Shown here piece by piece: positions 1-5,817 of a stretch of 5,817 nucleotides of DNA (position 1 is its first letter; each line of letters starts with the position of its first letter). The notes below the pieces were generated by a model. The model ran no database searches. It was not told where the DNA came from and worked only from the letters and a program-made list of their open reading frames with translations. Both the position numbers and the translations under genes were made by a program. Origin of the DNA: Coriobacteriales bacterium (GTDB lineage Bacteria; Actinomycetota; Coriobacteriia; Coriobacteriales; UBA8131); NCBI GenBank assembly GCA_031254255.1, contig JAIRUT010000075.1, forward strand, positions 1-5,817, read 5' to 3'.

Positions 1-528
1 CTTTTGGTAGACAAGATCAAGGTGATTGGTGGGCTCATCGAGCACCAGCACCTTCGGATCCTGGGCGAAAATTTGCGCCAGAAAGACCCTCTGCAATTCG
101 CCGCCAGAAAGTGTCAGCACTGATTGATTCTCAAGTTCAAGCATTCCGGTGACCTCGAGGGCAGCATGTATTCTCTCGTCATCATCGTCGCTTGGGGATC
201 TCAAGATGCCGGCTGAATGCGAATACCGCCCCAGCCTGACTACTTCGCCAACAGTGAAGGAATATGTCACCGAGTGGCTCTGCGCCAGAACTCCTACCCT
301 TTTCGCCAGCTCACTGGGCTTGTATCTGCACACGTCCCGACCATCATAGATGACATCCCCGGTGTAAGGAACACCTTGGGAAATGGCGTTGACAACCGTG
401 CTTTTGCCCGCCCCGTTCGGCCCGACAAGCATCAGCCAGTGATTTTCCTCAAGCGTAAAGCTGACGTCATCGACAATCGTCAGGTCGCCATAACTGACAT
501 TCAGGTTTTTCACCGCGAGAATGCTCAT
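1..528 (-). CDS. ABC transporter ATP-binding protein, FecE/BtuD/FepC type (3' end beyond window)
   Basis: This is the ATPase subunit of a metal-chelate or corrinoid importer, the cytoplasmic motor that drives the permease encoded just upstream. The first 176 residues are visible and the frame is open at the left edge; the family is usually about 250-270 residues, so roughly the last third is missing. Walker A GPNGAGKST is at residues 36-44, the Q-loop glutamine near 83 (LAQSH), the ABC signature LSGGE at 140-144, Walker B VLVLDE at 160-165 and the D-loop HLD at 169-171. All catalytic motifs in view are intact; the switch histidine lies outside. An acidic run of four Asp at 114-117 is a small oddity in the helical domain. 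The start overlaps the permease stop as ATGA (525-528), and an AGGAAGG Shine-Dalgarno lies about 5 nt upstream, so translation is probably coupled. The family call is firm; the ligand is not. Confidence 0.95.
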   Translation of the reverse strand, partial: MSILAVKNLNVSYGDLTIVDDVSFTLEENHWLMLVGPNGAGKSTVVNAISQGVPYTGDVIYDGRDVCRYKPSELAKRVGVLAQSHSVTYSFTVGEVVRLGRYSHSAGILRSPSDDDDERIHAALEVTGMLELENQSVLTLSGGELQRVFLAQIFAQDPKVLVLDEPTNHLDLVYQK

Positions 529-1616
529 TTGGCCTTCCTTGTGCGATAGAAGATGTAGATGAACACGAAGGATCCGATGAAGGAGGTGACCACACCGAGT
601 GGCAACTCCAAGGGTCTGAGCAGGGTGCGGGCTGCCAGGTCGGCAAGCATCAAGAATATTGCACCGGAAAACAGTGAGGCCGGAAGCAGGCGCTTGTGGT
701 TGGGACCGACAACCCGCCTCGCCATGTGCGGCATCACGAGGCCGACAAAACCGATACTACCACCGATGGACACACAAACACCGATCAGGCAAGAGGCCAT
801 GACCATCACAATCTGCTTGACCCTTCGAACATTCACACCGACATGCCTGGCATTGTCCTCGCCCACCGCAAAGGCATTCAGCTCGCGGGCAAATCGTACC
901 AGCACACCACCGAATGCCAGTAGGCTGACCAGCAGAATCAAGACATTCATATAGCTGCTCTGGGCGAGGGATCCCATCGTCCAAAAGGTGATGGAGTGTA
1001 GTTTTTCCGGCTTGAAAGTGATGATGAAACTGATGATGGAGTTGGCAAACATGGTGAATATCACACCAATCAAGATGATGGTGTTCGTGGAAAGCGAGTA
1101 GTCCATTCTCGAAGAGAGGCTCAGGATGATGGCCAGTGTGAGTAGTGCTCCAATCATGGCCATAATCATGGTGCCAGCAAAGGGCAGGAAGGGAACCGAG
1201 ATTCCGAAAGCAATAGCTACCACCGCACCCAGGGCTGCCCCAGAATTCACCCCAAGTGTTGTGCCGTCCGCCAAAGGGTTGCGCAGCAACCCCTGCATGG
1301 ATGCACCGCAAAGCGAGAGCGCGGCACCAACCAAGGCCACGCATAAAACCCGCGGCAGACGGACGGTCAGGATAATCGAAGTGGCGTTAGCTTCTGGGAG
1401 TGCTTGGCCACTTAAGGCCTTGGTGAGCACCTCCCAGATGTCTGAAGGCGGTATATTCACACTACCGACGCAGATGCAGAGAACCATGGCCGCCACAGTG
1501 GCCAGACTGAAGAAGACATACGGGAGGACTCCGAAATTCTCTGACTTTCGTCGGATCGGCCTTCCAATGCTCTGCTCGGGGTCTTTTGTTGTTGTTGCGC
1601 CTCCCCCTTGGACCAT
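525..1616 (-). CDS. FecCD/BtuC-family ABC transporter permease
   Basis: This is the membrane subunit (363 residues) of an iron-siderophore/heme/cobalamin type importer. It forms the channel as a homodimer, docking the binding protein outside and the ATPase inside. Family hallmarks appear in order: RLPRV at 86-90, GASMQGLLRNPLADG at 104-118, FWTMGS at 211-216, the A-x-G-E-x-x-A-x-x-x-G region at 250-260 (AVGEDNARHVG), the ATPase-contact segment GFVGLVMPHMARRVVG at 289-304, and a C-terminal ELPLGVVTSFIGS at 337-349. About ten hydrophobic membrane segments can be traced from residue 30 to 356, as expected for the fold. The first 28 residues are hydrophilic and basic, longer than usual, and probably cytoplasmic. 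The start ATG shares one base with the stop of the binding-protein gene (TAATG, 1614-1618). No strong Shine-Dalgarno is visible, which points to translational coupling. Confidence 0.96.
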   Translation of the reverse strand: MVQGGGATTTKDPEQSIGRPIRRKSENFGVLPYVFFSLATVAAMVLCICVGSVNIPPSDIWEVLTKALSGQALPEANATSIILTVRLPRVLCVALVGAALSLCGASMQGLLRNPLADGTTLGVNSGAALGAVVAIAFGISVPFLPFAGTMIMAMIGALLTLAIILSLSSRMDYSLSTNTIILIGVIFTMFANSIISFIITFKPEKLHSITFWTMGSLAQSSYMNVLILLVSLLAFGGVLVRFARELNAFAVGEDNARHVGVNVRRVKQIVMVMASCLIGVCVSIGGSIGFVGLVMPHMARRVVGPNHKRLLPASLFSGAIFLMLADLAARTLLRPLELPLGVVTSFIGSFVFIYIFYRTRKAK

Positions 1617-2620
1617 TAATCAACCAGATCCGGGTAGATATAGCCCATGAGGTCTTCCGCAGCGTTCACCAGCCTCGGGCCCGGTCGCGCAATCTCATCA
1701 TTGTTGATGCGAAAGACCTTGCCGTTTTTGACTGCTGCGATATTCCCCCAGCCGGAACGGCCGCTGATTTCCTCTTCCGGTGACACTCCGCTACCATAAA
1801 ACATTGTTACGGTGACGATATAGTCCGGGTTGCGCTCAATCACCTGCTCCTCGGAAATCTCCGCCCAGCCATTAACATCGGCAAAGACATTATCCAGACC
1901 TAACATGGTTGCGATCTCATCCATGAAAGTGTTGCTCCCAGAGGCCCAAAGGTTGTACTGCAGAGGTGAGACCTCGAAATAGATTTTCTCCGGAGTCGGC
2001 TCAGGGGGTTTTGTTGCTTTGTGGGCCTCCACCTTTGACTGGATATCTGCAAATGATTGCTTCATGCCATCGACCATGGCGTTGGCTTCTGCATCTTTGC
2101 CAGTTATTGTTCCAATGATATGAATAGCGGTGTATGTTTCATCGATATTTTTTATATCGCAAATAACTATCTTGATACCGGCGTTCTCCAGAGCCGCTAT
2201 TTGGGATTGACCGCCTTGATCCATTTTGGTTATCAGGACAACCTGTGGATTGAGCGCCAGAATCTGCTCAACATTCATGTCTGCACCGGACTCGACATCG
2301 GGTATACCCAAAACCCCTTCCGGATAGTCGCAATAGGTACCGCGCCCAACGATGCTTTCCCCAGCGCCAAGAGCATAGATGATCTCGCAGTCCGACGGAG
2401 ATAGGGCGACGATTCGGGTGGCAGGACCATTCAGAACGATCTCCCTGCCGGTCATGTCGGTCACTGTGATTTGGCCGGAAGATGATGCCGCTCCCCCAAC
2501 GGAATTCCGATCATCCGTATTGAGCCCTCCGGTACAAGCCGAAGTCAGCACCAGAGCAAAGGTCAAAGTAGCAAGCAACGAAACAACAGACAGGAATCGC
2601 AATAATTTCCCGAGATTCAT
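1616..2620 (-). CDS. ABC transporter substrate-binding lipoprotein (BtuF/FepB-like, TroA-type fold)
   Basis: This is the ligand receptor of the import operon, anchored to the outer face of the membrane. The preferred start (2620) gives 334 residues: charged MNLGKLLR, a hydrophobic stretch at 9-25, then a lipobox-like TSAC with Cys29 as the acylated residue, and a Ser/Gly-rich linker to about 50. The periplasmic-binding-protein domain follows, with family signatures RIVALSPSDCEIIYALG at 69-85, GRGTYCDYP at 92-100, VEQILALNPQVVLI at 117-130, EISEEQVIERNPDYIV at 254-269 and ARPGPRLV at 311-318. A Pro-rich connector (KPPEPTPEK, 204-212) divides the two lobes. The start at 2620 is chosen for its GGAAGGGG Shine-Dalgarno 8 nt upstream. 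In-frame ATGs at 2638 and 2680 would add 18 or 20 residues in front of a complete signal peptide and have weaker sites. It resembles BtuF in several motifs, but siderophore or heme binding is equally possible. Confidence 0.93.
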   Translation of the reverse strand: MNLGKLLRFLSVVSLLATLTFALVLTSACTGGLNTDDRNSVGGAASSSGQITVTDMTGREIVLNGPATRIVALSPSDCEIIYALGAGESIVGRGTYCDYPEGVLGIPDVESGADMNVEQILALNPQVVLITKMDQGGQSQIAALENAGIKIVICDIKNIDETYTAIHIIGTITGKDAEANAMVDGMKQSFADIQSKVEAHKATKPPEPTPEKIYFEVSPLQYNLWASGSNTFMDEIATMLGLDNVFADVNGWAEISEEQVIERNPDYIVTVTMFYGSGVSPEEEISGRSGWGNIAAVKNGKVFRINNDEIARPGPRLVNAAEDLMGYIYPDLVD

Positions 2621-2628
2621 CCAACGCG

Positions 2629-2636
2629 CCCCTTCC
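2629..2636 (-). promoter_or_regulatory. Shine-Dalgarno site that decides the binding-protein start
   Basis: On the minus strand the site reads GGAAGGGG with 8 nt to the ATG at 2618-2620. The longer in-frame starts at 2638 and 2680 have only weak purine tracts in front of them. This supports the shorter lipoprotein with a standard signal peptide. Confidence 0.7.
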
Positions 2637-2720
2637 ATGAATGTCCCATTCACGTGGCTGGAATGAAACACTGACAACATGACGATGCCTGTAAGCTGGT
2701 GCAGCCATCAGACCCAATTG

Positions 2721-2749
2721 AATATAGTTATGCCTGTAGTATTTGTCAA
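2721..2749 (-). promoter_or_regulatory. Sigma70-type promoter of the ABC transport operon
   Basis: Read on the minus strand: a perfect -35 box TTGACA (2744-2749), a 17-bp spacer and a -10 box TATATT (2721-2726, five of six consensus bases). Transcription should start near 2714, leaving a leader of about 95 nt before the start codon at 2620. The -35 box lies inside one arm of the inverted repeat at 2739-2774, so a bound protein would block RNA polymerase. The match is seen in the sequence; activity is inferred. Confidence 0.72.
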
Positions 2750-2774
2750 TATTTGGAAGGATATTGACATATAC
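2739..2774. promoter_or_regulatory. 36-bp inverted repeat, candidate operator over the transport promoter
   Basis: The left arm GTATTTGTCAATAT (2739-2752) and right arm ATATTGACATATAC (2761-2774) are complementary at 13 of 14 positions around an 8-bp spacer, with the inner 9 bp of each arm perfect. The symmetry and its placement over the -35 box of the transporter promoter fit a dimeric repressor site. It does not resemble the Fur box or the DtxR box as I know them, and it has no U-tract in either direction, so a terminator is unlikely. The cognate regulator is not in the window. Confidence 0.62.
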
Positions 2775-3081
2775 CCGGTGCTTATAAATATCATATATTC
2801 GAATTGTATTCCATATTCTAATCTTATTGCATGTTTTACCTGCGATTGCCCTCCAGGCTTTGTGTTCAGTTTGCGCCGTCTCCAAAACTTTCGCAAAACT
2901 GATGATCACAAAGATCAAGGTATTCCGGTGGACGATGGATGATGGAGCGATGGTGGAGCTAATGTGATTATTTGTGTGTTGAAGTGGGTGTGATGGACTT
3001 TTGATGTTCTTTTGAACAAAATAATTGCATAACAAATCAGCTACAACATTATTGCCAATAGATAAAAACCGCGTAATTGGC
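2775..3081. other. Intergenic stretch with no supported gene
   Basis: This AT-rich spacer separates the leftward transporter promoter from the rightward tRNA promoter. Open frames cross it on both strands, but none has a good Shine-Dalgarno site or a recognisable protein. A purine-rich run near 2925-2960 repeats short GATGGA-like units, and a small palindrome, TGTTC with TTTT loop and GAACA, lies at 3005-3018. Neither can be assigned a role. Confidence 0.6.
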
Positions 3082-3110
3082 TTGCATCTGAACCCCATGC
3101 GTAGTATTCT
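3082..3110 (+). promoter_or_regulatory. Probable promoter of the tRNA-fMet gene
   Basis: TTGCAT (3082-3087) and TATTCT (3105-3110) are separated by 17 bp. The first three bases of the -35 box and four of six of the -10 box match consensus. Transcription would begin near 3117, a few bases before the mature tRNA 5' end at 3125, which is a normal arrangement for a single tRNA gene. Confidence 0.5.
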
Positions 3111-3124
3111 GTTTGTTCGCAAAC

Positions 3125-3188
<64 letters not shown>

Positions 3189-3201
<13 letters not shown>

Positions 3202-3238
3202 AAAATCCGCAGGTCAGAGCGTTGTGAGCTCTGACCTG
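3189..3238. repeat. att-like direct repeat, left copy (tRNA-fMet 3' end plus terminator)
   Basis: This stretch covers the last T-stem bases, the 3' acceptor strand, CCA and the terminator hairpin of tRNA-fMet. Its first 20 bases (3189-3208) recur at 4937-4957 with one substitution and one extra A. The similarity continues less well through the hairpin, to 3238 here and 4988 in the other copy. The placement at a tRNA 3' end is the classic attachment-site position for integrating elements. Confidence 0.7.
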
Positions 3239-3247
3239 TTTAGTTTT
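3210..3247 (+). terminator. Rho-independent terminator of tRNA-fMet, probably bidirectional
   Basis: A perfect 11-bp stem, CAGGTCAGAGC (3210-3220) with GCTCTGACCTG (3228-3238), closes a 7-nt loop and is followed by TTTAGTTTT. On the minus strand the same stem is followed, three bases on, by a run of five T (3201-3205). It can therefore also stop abiEii transcripts, whose stop codon lies about 27 bp away, from running antisense through the tRNA gene. Confidence 0.88.
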
Positions 3248-3264
3248 GGGCTTATTGGACCAAC

Positions 3265-4203
3265 TCAACCAATGCTACCAAACCACTCATTGAGTTCCAG
3301 GATGGCTTCTTCGAGAGATAGCTCTACCCCTGCTGATTCCGCTGCAGCCACATAGTCATTTCGCCAGTGCGGAAAGGCGGTTAATCGCGCTGGCCACGCT
3401 CTTTGCGGCCTTCCCAGCACTTCAGACTCTTTTGCCCTGAAATTGAAGATGTCCTTCACGGCAGAGTAAATCGCCACGTCACTGGGTGCGGCGGTAAACT
3501 CAGCCAGGTTTTTAAGCAGAATAAGATCAACGACATCTCTGGCGCGCTCGTTCACGAACTCTGGAGGATCGTGAGGGTCTGTTGCTGCGTGTATCTTCTG
3601 TGCTATCTGATAACTCATAGCTAACGTTGCCAAGGTATCAGGCGTTGGTAACCCAAAGGGGGCAAGGGTAGGTGATGGGATTATTTCGGACAGTACACCT
3701 GACTCCCCCTCGTCAGGTGAGATTTCAACGGTAATCCGTCGCCATATCCTGCCATGCAGAGAGAGGGTGGTATCAAATCTTCGTGGCTTAATAATGCGAG
3801 CTGGTGTGTTTATTACCTCCACCTCGCCGCAAGAAAAGCTGATCGGCCCCCACCCATCCTTCATTTGCTTATCCATATCGCGCAGGAAACTCTCGATATC
3901 ACCACGAATGATGCCATCGAGATCTTTCGTCGCTCTTGCAACTGAACCAAGCCGATATTGGAGCATGGTTCCACCTTTTAACAAAAACCTGCTATTGGCA
4001 TTCTCATCAACCACCTGTTGCAACATGGCAGAAACTACCGTTGTTGCAATAAGCCAACTTAAACGCCCCGCTTGCTCAACGCCCATTGAGCTTTCAGCTT
4101 GAGAGATCCATTTACTGAGAACACTCGCAGAGATCGGCTCTTTTGCTTTTGGCTTGAGGCTATCCAAGCCCTGGATGATATCGGTCGGTTCAGCTTGGGT
4201 CAT
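3265..4203 (-). CDS. abiEii: AbiEii/AbiGii-family nucleotidyltransferase toxin (type IV toxin-antitoxin)
   Basis: This is the 312-residue toxin half of an AbiE system. The family belongs to the DNA polymerase beta-like nucleotidyltransferases; lactococcal AbiE gives abortive phage infection, and the related mycobacterial MenT toxins add nucleotides to tRNA 3' ends. Visible motifs are LLKGGTMLQYRLG at 74-86 (nucleotide-binding GGT at 77-79), the metal-binding pair in KDLDG with Asp94 and Asp96, a further acidic strand ITVEIS at 157-162, the conserved Lys203 in AQKIHA, and RARDVVDL at 220-227. All key residues seem intact and the length is near the family norm, so it is probably active. The start ATG at 4203 has a strong GGAGG site 6 nt upstream (4210-4214), and the gene overlaps abiEi by 14 bp, giving a coupled antitoxin-first operon. 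The target is not known from sequence. Confidence 0.93.
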   Translation of the reverse strand: MTQAEPTDIIQGLDSLKPKAKEPISASVLSKWISQAESSMGVEQAGRLSWLIATTVVSAMLQQVVDENANSRFLLKGGTMLQYRLGSVARATKDLDGIIRGDIESFLRDMDKQMKDGWGPISFSCGEVEVINTPARIIKPRRFDTTLSLHGRIWRRITVEISPDEGESGVLSEIIPSPTLAPFGLPTPDTLATLAMSYQIAQKIHAATDPHDPPEFVNERARDVVDLILLKNLAEFTAAPSDVAIYSAVKDIFNFRAKESEVLGRPQRAWPARLTAFPHWRNDYVAAAESAGVELSLEEAILELNEWFGSIG

Positions 4204-4762
4204 CGCGTGCCTCCATAAGGTTGAAGAGTCGCTCTTTTTCTTGAGCTACTGCTCGATTGCTTTTGCTTCCACGCTCGATGGCCTGGCGAATAAGATACCT
4301 CGGAACACCGCTGTTAATGCACTGCTCGATTGCTACAGATAATGTGACGATGCGCATACCTTCCCACCAAAATAGCTGATCAGGCTTTAGGTCTTGGTAA
4401 TGCACGGCATACCCTTGTCCACCGCTTCTTCTAATGCGTCGCGACTTTGCCACAGTCACATGAATCAGTGTTGGATTAATGTCACTCACACCATATATAT
4501 CAAGAGCAGTGTCGTGGCTCAAGACAGCTTCAGGCGCTCCTGTCCAAAGTAACGCCTGCATAAATCTCGTATACTCAGAATAGGGAACCAGCGGTACTCG
4601 ATACACACCATGAGCGACGCGTTCGAGACGTTGACGCGAAACCATCTTTGATAGTTGCGAGTGTGGTACCCCTGCCTCCAATGCCTGCTCAGTCGTAACA
4701 AAACCATACTGGTCAATGGCGATCTCACGCAGATAGTCAAGGTATGTATGGGTTTCATTCAT
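4190..4762 (-). CDS. abiEi: AbiEi-family antitoxin/transcriptional repressor
   Basis: This 190-residue partner of the AbiEii toxin is read first in the operon. In characterised type IV pairs AbiEi does not bind the toxin stably; it counters toxicity separately and represses its own promoter through an N-terminal winged helix-turn-helix. That domain is clear at residues 8-57: YGFVTTEQALEAGVPHSQL (19-37), then a recognition helix and wing with RLERVAHGVYRVP (45-57). The C-terminal domain contains the conserved SHDTALDIYGVSDINP block (82-97), a basic patch KSRRIRRSGG (106-115) suited to DNA contact, and IVTLSVAIEQCI (138-149). The start at 4762 has AAGG about 7 nt upstream and is abutted by a 33-bp palindrome, the likely autoregulatory site. 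It overlaps abiEii by 14 bp. Confidence 0.92.
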   Translation of the reverse strand: MNETHTYLDYLREIAIDQYGFVTTEQALEAGVPHSQLSKMVSRQRLERVAHGVYRVPLVPYSEYTRFMQALLWTGAPEAVLSHDTALDIYGVSDINPTLIHVTVAKSRRIRRSGGQGYAVHYQDLKPDQLFWWEGMRIVTLSVAIEQCINSGVPRYLIRQAIERGSKSNRAVAQEKERLFNLMEARDDPS

Positions 4763-4795
4763 GTCAAAACCTTACCATAATGGCAAGTTTTTGAC
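4763..4795. promoter_or_regulatory. 33-bp imperfect palindrome, candidate AbiEi autorepression operator
   Basis: The left arm GTCAAAACCTTACCAT (4763-4778) and right arm ATGGCAAGTTTTTGAC (4780-4795) are complementary at 14 of 16 positions around a single central A. It begins at the base next to the abiEi start codon and contains that gene's AAGG ribosome-binding site. AbiEi proteins are known to repress their own operon by cooperative binding to inverted repeats at the promoter, which makes this the natural binding site. Confidence 0.65.
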
Positions 4796-4796
4796 A

Positions 4797-4826
4797 ATTA
4801 CAAGTACGTGTTCTTGGCTCTGTCAT
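4797..4826 (-). promoter_or_regulatory. Likely promoter of the abiEi-abiEii operon
   Basis: On the minus strand, ATGACA (4821-4826) and TGTAAT (4797-4802) each match five of six consensus bases, with an 18-bp spacer. The predicted start of transcription is near 4790, inside the palindrome at 4763-4795, so a repressor there would block initiation. The long spacer keeps this at moderate confidence. A second possible -10, TATGGT, lies within the palindrome and would give an almost leaderless message. Confidence 0.42.
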
Positions 4827-4936
4827 AGGCTACGTTGGCGAAAAAGTAAAGGATTCTGCCAGAAACAACAGTTTGAACACCATGCTTTACCTGCACTTAT
4901 TAATTTCAAGTTCACTTTTCTGCCAGATCCTATAAG

Positions 4937-4988
4937 CTCCCCGCGACCAAAAAATCCACAGTTCAGAGGCTTGTTTGCTTCTGGCCTG
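4937..4988. repeat. att-like direct repeat, right copy (diverged tRNA-fMet end plus terminator)
   Basis: This copy begins with CTCCCCGC, then ACCA in the CCA position after a G for A change, an A-run one base longer, and TCC. It aligns with 3189-3208 with one substitution and one insertion. Beyond that, 4958-4988 aligns with the terminator hairpin of tRNA-fMet with scattered changes. No cloverleaf can be built upstream, so it is a tRNA 3' fragment and not a second gene. Confidence 0.68.
4949..4988 (-). terminator. Hairpin terminator derived from the tRNA-fMet repeat
   Basis: The 12-base arms at 4959-4970 and 4977-4988 form nine Watson-Crick pairs, two G-T pairs and one mismatch around a 6-nt loop. 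Read on the minus strand, the stem is followed by a run of six T (4949-4954) after a few bases. It would terminate the leftward gene ending at 5169 before the abiE operon. On the plus strand the following tract is weaker (ATTGCTTTC). Confidence 0.5.
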
Positions 4989-4995
4989 ATTGCTT

Positions 4996-5168
4996 TCTAG
5001 TTCAAAATCTGGGTTATAGAGCAGAACGTGTTGGTTGTTTGAAGGTAAACCTCTGCTAATGACTCCGCCTTCAAGAGCAGACGGAGATGAGAAGTCTCGT
5101 ATACGGCGTGCGAAATAGGCTTTTTACGCAAGAGGTTCCGGCTTTTCTGCATTGTTTCATTTTCACAT
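4996..5168. other. Non-coding spacer right of the island boundary
   Basis: No gene, tRNA or strong hairpin is supported here. With the abiE control region and the right repeat it makes up the roughly 400-bp gene-free stretch between 4763 and 5168. The 110 bases between the abiE promoter and the repeat (4827-4936) also hold nothing I can identify. Confidence 0.5.
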
Positions 5169-5817
5169 TTATCGGTTCGTTCTCGCTTCTAAAAGACTTA
5201 CAGCTACGACCTCGCCCTCCTCTCCTTCTGCCCTGCTTGGCCAATAAGACTCTGCCCTTTCGGAAAATGAGAGGTCAGATAGAATACTTTCAATGAAGTT
5301 GCTGTCGATCATATCCGCAGTGTCTAAGAACTCACCAAGTCCTTCTACCATGTTGGATTGCCTCAATAATAACCCTTCGGCTACTTGATCTTTGTTATCC
5401 CGGAGTACTTTTCTTGCAGCTTCTTGATCGAGGTCGAAGACAGCCTGTAAAGCATAGGCCCATTCTTGCCAAGCAAGTCCTGGGTGTTGCAAAATGACAT
5501 TTCCCTTGAAGGCAAGCCTGACAGCAACATCAGGTGCAAAAGGAACGCCATAGGAATCTAATTCGATCCACTCATCTTCGTGTCTTTTGATTATTGAATA
5601 ACCTGGCTCCCGGTCTTCCGTATAGCAGAAAGCATACAGAAGTCGAAGAAGCAGTTTGTGGTCTTTGCAATTGCCGAAGAGCAGTTCTTCCAGTGACTCT
5701 GCGTCAACTGATCCCATCATCAATTCGAGTGCTTCAGGCACTGCTTTGCCAATAGAATAAGTAAAGACATCGAAATTATTTAACTCTTCCAAACTTGCTT
5801 TTGTTACGCTGCCTCCA
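5169..5817 (-). CDS. Unrecognised acidic, probably helical protein (5' end beyond window)
   Basis: I do not recognise this gene. The frame stays open to the right edge and 215 C-terminal residues are visible. A TTG at 5790-5792 could start a 207-residue protein, but its only Shine-Dalgarno-like sequence (GGAGG at the window edge) is about 18 nt away, and the codons before it are also open, so the true start is probably outside. The visible part is rich in Glu, Asp and Leu, with amphipathic helices through VPEALELMMGSV and SLEELLFGN, a Trp/aromatic centre (LAWQEWAYALQAVFDL), and a long helical EAARKVLRDNKDQVAEGLL stretch. No signal peptide, membrane segment or catalytic motif is seen. The last 20 or so residues are low-complexity (EGEEGEVV). 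It could be the helical C-terminal region of a larger protein. Its position next to an AbiE island makes a defence link possible, but that is inference only. Confidence 0.65.
   Translation of the reverse strand, partial: GGSVTKASLEELNNFDVFTYSIGKAVPEALELMMGSVDAESLEELLFGNCKDHKLLLRLLYAFCYTEDREPGYSIIKRHEDEWIELDSYGVPFAPDVAVRLAFKGNVILQHPGLAWQEWAYALQAVFDLDQEAARKVLRDNKDQVAEGLLLRQSNMVEGLGEFLDTADMIDSNFIESILSDLSFSERAESYWPSRAEGEEGEVVAVSLLEARTNR

Noticed and set aside
757..1344. 195-codon leftward open frame rich in His and Cys inside the permease gene
   Set aside because: It is an out-of-frame shadow of the FecCD permease, whose frame shows clear family motifs; the His/Cys richness comes from reading Ala/Met/Ile codons out of frame.
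2764..2794. Divergent rightward promoter starting from TTGACA at 2764-2769
   Set aside because: The only fair -10 (TATCAT, 2789-2794) is 19 bp away, and no gene follows until the tRNA, which has its own promoter.
2679..2942. 87-codon rightward open frame in the intergenic region
   Set aside because: No Shine-Dalgarno site, composition typical of AT-rich non-coding DNA, and it runs through the inverted repeat and promoter.
3005..3018. Small palindrome TGTTC-TTTT-GAACA
   Set aside because: Five-base arms with no U-tract and no nearby start of transcription; too small to support a role.
2621..3081. Cobalamin riboswitch or Fur box upstream of the transport operon
   Set aside because: Read on the minus strand, no B12-box sequence and no recognisable Fur 19-mer were found; only the unrelated inverted repeat is present.
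5000..5030. Remnant of a second tRNA (TTCAAAA at 5001-5007 and TAGAGCAG at 5017-5024 resemble T-loop and D-arm)
   Set aside because: The pieces are in the wrong order for a tRNA, flanking stems do not pair, and short matches of this size arise by chance.

Overview
The window reads as a piece of bacterial chromosome of roughly half GC, probably from a Gram-positive and tentatively an actinobacterium. The reasons are a transporter binding protein made as a lipoprotein with a Ser/Gly-rich linker, strong Shine-Dalgarno sites, a CCA-encoding initiator tRNA and an AbiE pair of the short type. No gene fixes the genus, so the taxonomic guess is weak.

Positions 1-2774 hold a leftward ABC import operon of the iron-siderophore/heme/cobalamin (FecBCD/BtuFCD) class. 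It runs from a lipoprotein substrate-binding protein (start best placed at 2620) to a FecCD-type permease to an ATPase cut by the window edge. The genes are tightly coupled: TAATG overlap at 1614-1618 and ATGA overlap at 525-528. A near-consensus sigma70-type promoter (TTGACA, 17 bp, TATATT) lies at 2721-2749. A 36-bp inverted repeat (2739-2774) covers its -35 box and is a good candidate operator. I saw no cobalamin riboswitch or obvious Fur box, so the ligand stays open.

Positions 3082-3247 hold the rightward initiator tRNA gene (tRNA-fMet, CAT anticodon) with a plausible promoter and a perfect 11-bp hairpin terminator.

Positions 3265-4826 hold a leftward type IV toxin-antitoxin/abortive-infection pair. 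The AbiEi antitoxin gene comes first and overlaps the AbiEii nucleotidyltransferase toxin gene by 14 bp. A 33-bp imperfect palindrome sits directly against the antitoxin start codon, where AbiEi would be expected to autorepress.

The most notable structure is that the last bases of the tRNA-fMet gene plus its terminator are repeated, in diverged form, at 4937-4988 on the far side of the abiE pair. The pair therefore looks like the cargo of a small (about 1.8 kb) integrase-less island at tRNA-fMet, with att-like ends that double as terminators. Beyond it (5169 to the right edge) lies the 3' part of an unrecognised leftward gene for an acidic, probably helical protein.
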